From Listeria seeligeri serovar 1/2b str. SLCC3954 (GTDB lineage: Bacteria > Bacillota > Bacilli > Lactobacillales > Listeriaceae): DNA of 64,000 bases. Positions 58,823 to 64,000 of the stretch are shown here, in pieces. The notes beneath the pieces were generated by a model. That model was not told the DNA's origin, searched no databases, and saw only the letters and a list, made by a program, of their open reading frames with translations. The first letter of the stretch is position 1. Each line of letters starts with the position of its first letter. The DNA lies in assembly GCF_000027145.1 (NCBI RefSeq), contig NC_013891.1, positions 2,046,001 to 2,110,000 on the forward strand, read 5' to 3'. The translations under genes and the position numbers were made by a program.

Positions 58823-60295
58823 TTAAAAATCTTTATTTAGCAAATAATTTGATGGGGATAGTAATGCAATAATATTTGCATTTTCTATGTTCATTTCTTT
58901 CCAGCTATCATTTTGGAAGGTTGTAATTAATTGTACATCCTTATCCTTTTTGCACATGTTTATATAATCTTTTAATTTTGTTTTACTTTCAATTGTTTCA
59001 TTTAGACTAGACTCAACACTATCAAAAACTAGGAAATTAGGTAACTTAGAGCATTTTTTTATTAAAGAATAGCTAAAAATCATTGAGAATAGCTTAGCAT
59101 TAGTTTCTCCTTCAATTTCATGAACTATATTATTATCTTTTTTAAAAACCAACCCAAATTCAACATTATCATTCCGATTAAAATTAATAGAAAATTCAAA
59201 AATAAGATTTTCGAAATATTCATTTAGTTGATTTATTTGTTTTTCTATTTCACTTTTATCTAAAGTATCTTCGATACTCCTAATTCTCCCTATAATTCCT
59301 TTTAATTCCACCTCCATCTCATCTTTAAATTCACTTAGTTTATTGTTTGCTGTTTTTAAATCTTTGTTTAAAGATTTATTTCTTGATTCAATTTTTTTTA
59401 TTTCGTTTTTAAACTCGTTTTCAATGTTATCCATTTTACGTTGAATTTCATCACTTAATTCCTCATTAAACTTTATCAAGTGATTAAAGTCCTCTAAAAT
59501 AGCAACTCCAAAACTATTCATTATTTCTTTATAAAAATCATTTAAATTCGAGATATCAGATTTTTTTAATGGTTTAGCCATATTTTTTAAACTCTTAAGT
59601 CTACTTTTCAAAATATATTTTTGAGAGTTCAAACTTCTTATTTCCTCTAAAATTTTTACGCTTCCATTCACCTCCTCTGGATTATACATTACTAAGTTTT
59701 CATTTTTTTCTTTTAACATATTTATTGTTTGTGATATACTTGTTTTTTCTATCTCTTTCTTTTTTTTCAATTTATAATCATCTAATATTTGCTCATAACC
59801 TAGCAATTTTAATAATAATGAGTCATTAGAATTGGTCGGGCCTTTAGGACTGGGGAACAATATTGAGCTATAAGTATAGTCTTTATCAAATCGCAAATTA
59901 TATCGGTATACACCTCTCGAATCATCTAAAAGCAAAAAATATTCTTGGGCAAATTTCCTAATATCTTTTATTCCCTTATTGATAAATTCCGAAGATTCTA
60001 TTAGTTCTTTTTTTAACTTTTTATCAAAAGTTAAGTAGCTAGTACTATTTTCGTTCATATTTCTTTTAAAGATAAAATATTTCTGTTTAAAATAACTAAA
60101 TTCAATATAAACATTCCCCTCCAATTCATTTGCTAAATTATTGTTTTTTAATGTATTACCAAATAACATATGGTCAATTAAAGCAACTAAGGTAGATTTC
60201 CCTTTAGAATGACCGTCAGATAGAATTACATTCAATCCTATTTTAAATTCTGCTAATTCTGTAATGTTTTCTCCCCATAGTCTACTAATAAACAT
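58823..60295 (-). CDS. DUF2326 SMC-like ABC ATPase, ATPase component of an ABC-3C system
   Basis: 490 residues. The Walker A motif GHSKGKST at about residues 29-36 follows an N-terminal strand of RecF/SMC type. A long coiled coil (about residues 170-370, rich in Lys, Glu and Asn) separates it from the C-terminal half with the variant signature EGETNAKLFSM and a Walker B/D segment FLVFDSVESSLN. DUF2326 proteins are the ABC ATPases of the ABC-three-component conflict systems. The gene starts two bases after the middle-component stop, so it is the distal gene of the operon. AT content is high compared with the core genes. Confidence 0.85.
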   Translation of the reverse strand: MFISRLWGENITELAEFKIGLNVILSDGHSKGKSTLVALIDHMLFGNTLKNNNLANELEGNVYIEFSYFKQKYFIFKRNMNENSTSYLTFDKKLKKELIESSEFINKGIKDIRKFAQEYFLLLDDSRGVYRYNLRFDKDYTYSSILFPSPKGPTNSNDSLLLKLLGYEQILDDYKLKKKKEIEKTSISQTINMLKEKNENLVMYNPEEVNGSVKILEEIRSLNSQKYILKSRLKSLKNMAKPLKKSDISNLNDFYKEIMNSFGVAILEDFNHLIKFNEELSDEIQRKMDNIENEFKNEIKKIESRNKSLNKDLKTANNKLSEFKDEMEVELKGIIGRIRSIEDTLDKSEIEKQINQLNEYFENLIFEFSINFNRNDNVEFGLVFKKDNNIVHEIEGETNAKLFSMIFSYSLIKKCSKLPNFLVFDSVESSLNETIESKTKLKDYINMCKKDKDVQLITTFQNDSWKEMNIENANIIALLSPSNYLLNKDF

Positions 60296-60297
60296 AA

Positions 60298-60534
60298 CTA
60301 ACCCTTCTCCCTAAAATCAATTAAATTGATTAAAAATAAAAATTCCACAGATTTTTGCAATAACCCCAAATCATATTTCAATATAAAATCAGGATTTAAA
60401 AATATTAATTCAATATCATTTAGCTGTAATTTTCCATCTATAATTTTATTTTTTCGTTTAAATTCATTATAAACATCCATAGCTACAAATAATAAGTGAT
60501 TATTCTTATTTGTATATTTATCAACACTTAGCAT
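60298..60534 (-). CDS. ABC-3C middle component, MC6-like
   Basis: 78 residues, MLSVDKYTNKNNHLLFVAMD at the start. The layout, a short N-terminal helix, a central LNDIELIF segment and a C-terminal helix LLQKSVEFLFLINLIDF, matches what I recall of the winged-helix-like middle component 6 family, although no residue is catalytic. It lies between the helper gene and the DUF2326 ATPase with gaps of 17 and two bases. In this class of systems the middle component couples the ATPase to an effector. The family assignment is from memory of layout and position. Confidence 0.7.
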   Translation of the reverse strand: MLSVDKYTNKNNHLLFVAMDVYNEFKRKNKIIDGKLQLNDIELIFLNPDFILKYDLGLLQKSVEFLFLINLIDFREKG

Positions 60535-60551
60535 TTATTAGACACCTACCT

Positions 60552-61064
60552 TTATAATAAATCACACATAAAAATCATAAAGAAAACTATTTCTCTACTC
60601 GTAATATTTCCATCTTTTATACCTTTATTATATTCACTTAACTTTATATTTAGAATTTTATCAATACTAAACCCTTCGTGAATAAGTTGTGAAAATTCAG
60701 CATGTAATATTGACTTAAGATTAACGTATATAGGTTTGTCTTTAGGCCTTAAAGAAGAAATATATTTGTAAATAACATCCCCTTTATATTCTACTGCCTC
60801 TTCAATTAAATCGATATACTGTTGGCTCATATCATATTGCTGTTGCTTATTCTCTAGACTTGACCGCTCTGCTAACGAAGTAACTTCATTCTTTTCATTT
60901 TTAAAATAAACAGTAATTTTACTTAATCTATAAAAGTTATTTATCTTCTTTAACATCGCTATAAATGTATCGTATGAAAAATCAGAAGATTGATTATTAA
61001 TTGAGATACTACTGGATCCGTAGGCCGAAATTTGGGAGTTTTTTATACTACTCTTTTGTTTCAT
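60552..61064 (-). CDS. ABC-3C system helper protein with KSSIKNS start
   Basis: 170 residues from the ATG at 61064, reached after AAAAGGAGCTGGAAAGTG; a reading from 61091 adds nine residues but has no site. The N-terminus MKQKSSIKNSQISAYGSS carries a short beta-like stretch; then comes a helical, charged domain (residues 25-170) with a conserved-looking C-terminus FFMIFMCDLL. No nuclease, protease or membrane effector domain was recognised. By order it corresponds to the first protein of three-component ABC systems, which normally bears an effector fused to a C-terminal adaptor. It overlaps the small upstream gene by 17 bases. Confidence 0.65.
   Translation of the reverse strand: MKQKSSIKNSQISAYGSSSISINNQSSDFSYDTFIAMLKKINNFYRLSKITVYFKNEKNEVTSLAERSSLENKQQQYDMSQQYIDLIEEAVEYKGDVIYKYISSLRPKDKPIYVNLKSILHAEFSQLIHEGFSIDKILNIKLSEYNKGIKDGNITSREIVFFMIFMCDLL
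61041..61058 (-). repeat. Downstream copy of the 18-base direct repeat
   Basis: Second copy of TTTTATACTACTCTTTTG. It lies in the 5' end of the helper gene and in the last codons of the small gene. Confidence 0.9.
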
Positions 61065-61215
61065 CACTTTCCAGCTCCTTTTGTAATTCATTTTTTGTGT
61101 TAATCTCTGTGTTAATTACTATACTATGTTTTATACTACTCTTTTGTTGTCCGTTGGAATTAGTTTTAAAAATTGACTTTAGCAGTCTCTTACAAACTAA
61201 AAATATTTGCTTCAT
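61048..61215 (-). CDS. Small 55-codon gene with cationic amphipathic N-terminus, start of the ABC-3C operon
   Basis: 55 residues, MKQIFLVCKRLLKSIFKTNS at the start. Residues 2-17 alternate bulky hydrophobics with five Lys/Arg, giving an amphipathic helix that could insert into membrane. Residues 23-35 (QQKSSIKHSIVIN) repeat the N-terminal motif of the next protein. The DNA for QKSSIK is an exact 18-base copy in both genes and is read in the same codon phase in each, though the two genes are in different frames. The gene overlaps the next by 17 bases, which implies translational coupling. The ribosome-binding site (TGGGGA) is weak. No homologue is known to me; its function is inferred. Confidence 0.55.
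   Translation of the reverse strand: MKQIFLVCKRLLKSIFKTNSNGQQKSSIKHSIVINTEINTKNELQKELESDETKE
61129..61146 (-). repeat. Upstream copy of an 18-base direct repeat
   Basis: TTTTATACTACTCTTTTG on the plus strand; the other copy is at 61041-61058, offset 88 bases. Each copy encodes QKSSIK in its own gene. The flanking sequences differ, so this is not a long duplication. Confidence 0.9.
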
Positions 61216-61262
61216 TTATTCATATCCCCACTTTTAATTTTAGTATGTTTCTTTTCTTATGA

Positions 61263-61290
61263 ATATTATTAGGATATAACTTTTGTTCAA
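61263..61290 (-). promoter_or_regulatory. Candidate promoter of the ABC-3C operon
   Basis: On the minus strand TTGAAC (61285-61290) and TAATAT (61263-61268) are separated by 16 bases, about 50 bases upstream of the small gene. There is no clear terminator between the SseB gene and this promoter, so readthrough is also possible. Confidence 0.4.
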
Positions 61291-61306
61291 ACTGGATATA
61301 AATCAA

Positions 61307-62023
61307 TTATTTTTTATAAAATGGAGTATAGCCTGCTGTAACATTTCTACCAAATTCTGAATCTAATGCTACAATATCCAAAATCTCACCATTTGCCAGA
61401 TCCTCGCCTATATATTTATCTAATCTTGGAAAAATTTCCTCAGTATTTTTTGTACCAATTACTAGTAGTAGACTTATTTGATTATTCTTTACCATTTGCA
61501 ATAAAAACGCACATTCTACAGAACATTCTTTACTAAAAAATCTCTTACACTTGTTTACTAATAAGTGGGGGTATTTCTCTGGAATACCTACTGAAACCTT
61601 ATTCCCTTTCTCTATGTTTGCTGGAAATTCTTTTGAAAATTGTATGTTTTCTCTAGACAATACTAAATTATGACTATATGGATTAATCACCAAACCATTT
61701 AAACCTAAGTCGGAGTCTAATAATTTTATATAATCATAAAAAGTAAATACCATTGGTTGAGTTTTATTCATACCATCATTCACTAATTGGAAATTTTCCC
61801 AATCAGTGAATGATGGCAAATATTCTTTTCCAGAAGCATCATTTATCTTAACTATTGCAATTTTATTGTTACTTTTAATAATAATTGGCAATAAATATTT
61901 ACTAATTCTTAATTCCTTGTAAAATTCCTCTTCCTTTTCAATCGAATAATTTTTCTTTAAATTATATACTGTCTTTAACAACTTAGGGTTTTTTATTGTC
62001 TCATGTTCTTCCATATTTATCAT
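61307..62023 (-). CDS. SseB-family protein, candidate immunity protein
   Basis: 238 residues. The SseB N-terminal domain is recognised by the EYLPSFTDWENF segment, followed by GLVINPYSHNLVLSREN, and a second domain with HLLVNKCKRFFS and LLLVIGTKNTEE. SseB-like proteins occur as accessory or immunity proteins in polymorphic toxin loci of Gram-positive bacteria. It overlaps the 89-residue gene by four bases (ATGA) and so belongs to the toxin transcript. Whether it neutralises the adjacent toxin is unknown. Confidence 0.72.
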   Translation of the reverse strand: MINMEEHETIKNPKLLKTVYNLKKNYSIEKEEEFYKELRISKYLLPIIIKSNNKIAIVKINDASGKEYLPSFTDWENFQLVNDGMNKTQPMVFTFYDYIKLLDSDLGLNGLVINPYSHNLVLSRENIQFSKEFPANIEKGNKVSVGIPEKYPHLLVNKCKRFFSKECSVECAFLLQMVKNNQISLLLVIGTKNTEEIFPRLDKYIGEDLANGEILDIVALDSEFGRNVTAGYTPFYKK

Positions 62024-62289
62024 TCCTTCTCAATTTCATCAATATACTTAGCTAGCTTTTCTAATTCTATTAAAATAGTACTAGAATAGTCCCCTGTATC
62101 ATCTACATAATTTCTTGCTAGGCTTTGAAAATCTATATTCTTGTGTATTATTTCTCCATTATTAATCTCGTTCAACAATTGATTAACCATATGTTTAATT
62201 CGTTTAATGCTATAATTACTTTCTTCTCTTAGTATGCTTTTCTCCAATAAATCCAACATTTTATAACATTGTTTTTTTAAGTTGTCCAT
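62020..62289 (-). CDS. Small helical protein, candidate immunity protein of the LXG toxin
   Basis: 89 residues, almost entirely helical by composition, with acidic and lysine-rich heptads (NYSIKRIKHMVNQLLNEI). No family was recognised. It starts nine bases after the toxin stop and overlaps the SseB gene, a position usual for the cognate immunity gene of an LXG toxin. Direct contact with the toxin is inference. Confidence 0.65.
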   Translation of the reverse strand: MDNLKKQCYKMLDLLEKSILREESNYSIKRIKHMVNQLLNEINNGEIIHKNIDFQSLARNYVDDTGDYSSTILIELEKLAKYIDEIEKE

Positions 62290-62298
62290 ATAAACCTC

Positions 62299-63714
62299 CT
62301 ATTTGCTTGGTACGACTCTTAAATTAGTTATCCAATCAGTAGACCATCCCTGAGGTAATAATATTTGATCTGCACCTCCTGATAATATAGTTCCTGTAGA
62401 TTTAATCGTTTGTGGCGCAACTTTTCCAATATTAAGTATTGTCCCTTCAGGTATTGTGATTTCAATTTCCTGCTTTCTGCTATTACCCCACTCTGGTAAT
62501 AAAGCTGTTTCTATTTTTGCATCTATTCTTGTTTTTGCTACTGAAGTTGTTGCAAATCCACCCTCTTTTTTTGCTTTTCCTCCATAAGTTCTATAAACTT
62601 TAACTTCTTCTGTGGTTTCAACAGTTCGATAATTTCCATCTGTATAACTTTCTTTTATCCAGTTCGGTAGTTCTGCTTTCTCCACTTCTATCACTTTAGA
62701 ATCTATTTTTGTGTTGTATTTATTACTAGAGTTTTTAATTTTTGCCAATTCATTCCTGGATAGAGATATTTTTTTTCCTTTATATTTTCTACTTGTATAA
62801 TAAAACAGTAATCCACTTATCAAGGATAAACTTTGCGCTTTACTTATTTCTTGTCCCGTAAGTGGAGCCCTTCCATTTCGAATAGAATGAATAATTTTTT
62901 CTAACATTTCAGCACTTAATTCTGCCTGGTTTGCTTCATGGGGCAGTGTTCCATTTAAGATAGCTTCGTTGTAAGCATCGGTGGCTTCTGCATCTACTTT
63001 GCCGTCTTTCATTAAGATCCAGGTGTGGCCTTGATAGGTTTTTTGATAATCATCAAAGTTAATAGTCTCTTCATTGTCTTTTGCTTTTTTTAGTGCTTGG
63101 CGCATTCGTTCTAGCGATTGGATGTCTAATTTGCTCATGTCATAGGTACCTGTTTGGCTATTGAACTGGACGTTTGTGCTTAATTCTTTGACGGTTTGCT
63201 TGATGCTTTGGACAAGTTCATTTAAGGTGTCGAAAAAGTTGCCGTGACCTTGTTCAAAGGACAGGTATTTTTCTAGGATAGCTTCTTTTTTGTATGCTGT
63301 TGCGAGTTCCGAACGGTAATTTTGCATCGTGCCTTCTGAGCCACTATTCATTTGCTGGGCTAGCGCTTCTTTTTTACTTTCGATTCCATCAATAATTTTC
63401 CCTAGTTCGTAGAGCCCTTCTGCGTCTATTTTAGCACTTGGAGAGCTGTCCACTTGTGCTTCAAAGTCTTGGATGTACTGGGTGAGGCGTTCTTCGCTTT
63501 CGTTCATGGCTTCTTTTAGTGCGTTGCAGAGAGAAAAGTAGGTGGTTTGATAGTATTTTTTGGAAGCATCAATAGCCTTCCCTTTTAAACTATCATCTTC
63601 TGCGTAATTTGTCACGACTGTTTGGATGGCTTGGATAGCTTTTTCACTTTGTAGGTTGGTATATTTCAGTTGGGCTAAGAAATTTTGTACTTCCCCGATG
63701 TCGATGCGGCTCAT
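62299..63714 (-). CDS. LXG-type polymorphic toxin with a TNT-like C-terminal domain
   Basis: 471 residues. The N-terminal 220 residues are an LXG domain (MSRIDIGEVQNFLAQLKYT, then long helices), the signal for type VII secretion. The C-terminal domain (about residues 365-471) carries VYRTYGG (R375), GGFATTS (385-391), an LLPEWGN segment and GGADQILLP (Q450), the motif order of TNT-type NAD-glycohydrolases such as M. tuberculosis TNT; an ADP-ribosyltransferase is the alternative. The predicted product would enter neighbouring bacteria and destroy NAD+. GC drops sharply in the C-terminal half. A strong AAAGGAG site precedes the ATG, which overlaps the upstream gene. Confidence 0.85.
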   Translation of the reverse strand: MSRIDIGEVQNFLAQLKYTNLQSEKAIQAIQTVVTNYAEDDSLKGKAIDASKKYYQTTYFSLCNALKEAMNESEERLTQYIQDFEAQVDSSPSAKIDAEGLYELGKIIDGIESKKEALAQQMNSGSEGTMQNYRSELATAYKKEAILEKYLSFEQGHGNFFDTLNELVQSIKQTVKELSTNVQFNSQTGTYDMSKLDIQSLERMRQALKKAKDNEETINFDDYQKTYQGHTWILMKDGKVDAEATDAYNEAILNGTLPHEANQAELSAEMLEKIIHSIRNGRAPLTGQEISKAQSLSLISGLLFYYTSRKYKGKKISLSRNELAKIKNSSNKYNTKIDSKVIEVEKAELPNWIKESYTDGNYRTVETTEEVKVYRTYGGKAKKEGGFATTSVAKTRIDAKIETALLPEWGNSRKQEIEITIPEGTILNIGKVAPQTIKSTGTILSGGADQILLPQGWSTDWITNLRVVPSK

Positions 63715-64000
63715 CTTACTAGCTCCTTTTGTATACTTTGTTGCTTATCTTCTAATTGATAAATGGTGTTTTGGCAACGGTTTATTTGGGTTTGGAGGCG
63801 TTCATTTTTAGCTTGAAAATTTTTACGCCAGCTGGTTTTTTCTTGTTCGTGCAAATCTTCTAGATAATACCCGAAGCTGGTGGCGTTTGGGCTTTGCCAG
63901 ACTTCTCGTAGAAATTCGATAGATTCACGTTCTTCGTGGCAGACACGTGCGAAGTCTTCTTCTAGCCATGCTTGGTCATTTCGGTCCCGTTTTAGTTTTT
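63711..64000 (-). CDS. C-terminal part of a T7SS LXG-accessory protein, DUF3958-like
   Basis: The last 96 residues of a protein running off the window edge. The sequence is helical with conserved acidic and aromatic positions (DQAWLEEDFARVCHEERE, then SFGYYLEDLHEQEKTSW), as in the small WXG-like or DUF3958 partners encoded before LXG toxins in Listeria. It overlaps the toxin start by four bases (ATGA), which shows a coupled T7SS toxin operon. The family name is from memory. Confidence 0.6.
   Translation of the reverse strand, partial: KLKRDRNDQAWLEEDFARVCHEERESIEFLREVWQSPNATSFGYYLEDLHEQEKTSWRKNFQAKNERLQTQINRCQNTIYQLEDKQQSIQKELVR

Noticed and set aside
61001-61237. Plus-strand open frame of 78 codons opposite the small ABC-3C gene
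   Set aside because: No ribosome-binding site, low-complexity Phe/Ser-rich product, and it lies antisense to two overlapping genes with good support.

Overview
This 64 kb window is a low-GC Firmicute chromosome segment, most likely Listeria sensu stricto (L. monocytogenes or a close relative). The evidence is the gene order: YesMN-type two-component system with mannosidases, csp, dapF, ileS, divIVA, nad genes, dcw cluster, ylb genes, ctaB/ctaA and mscL. This matches my memory of the lmo2010-lmo2066 region of L. monocytogenes EGD-e; no database search was run. No rRNA, tRNA, insertion sequence, CRISPR array or prophage was seen.

Layout. Positions 1-10.9 kb form a mannoside catabolism locus: a GH38 and a GH125 mannosidase, a DUF624 membrane protein and a YesMN-like sensor/regulator pair on the minus strand, with a second GH38 mannosidase divergent on the plus strand behind a promoter overlapped by a CcpA-type site. 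Positions 11-17 kb hold a cold-shock protein with a long leader, a PAP2 phosphatase with dapF, ileS behind an isoleucine T-box, and divIVA. Positions 17-22 kb hold NAD de novo synthesis: niaR and a NifS-type desulfurase facing nadB-nadC-nadA. Positions 22-37.6 kb hold the division and cell-wall cluster, all on the minus strand, from mraZ through rsmH, ftsL, pbpB, murE, mraY, murD, murG, divIB, ftsA, ftsZ, ylmE, sepF and ylmG, followed by a separately promoted ylmH. The MurE sequence predicts meso-DAP peptidoglycan, which agrees with dapF.

Positions 37.8-58.4 kb are ordinary core genes: an MFS transporter facing an SgrR-like protein, panE, rpmF with yceD, tmcAL, a short UvrA-like ATPase, sepM/coaD/rsmD/ylbG/ricF, a CAP protein, ctaB facing ctaA, a K+ channel, a copper-related ycnJ-ycnI-MOSC group, mscL and small membrane proteins.

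Positions 58.4-64 kb are accessory and strikingly AT-rich. Read on the minus strand, they begin with the end of a probable T7SS accessory protein and an LXG toxin whose C-terminal tip resembles TNT-type NAD-glycohydrolases. Two candidate immunity genes follow (an 89-residue helical protein and an SseB-family protein). A compact ABC-three-component (ABC-3C) conflict system comes next: a helper protein, a small middle component and a DUF2326 SMC-like ATPase. A previously easy-to-miss 55-codon gene (61048..61215) opens the ABC-3C operon. It has a cationic amphipathic N-terminus and shares an in-phase 18-bp repeat, and the peptide it encodes, with the start of the next gene. I infer it may be the missing effector, or an effector-recruiting peptide, of this system. 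This is the best candidate in the window for something undescribed.
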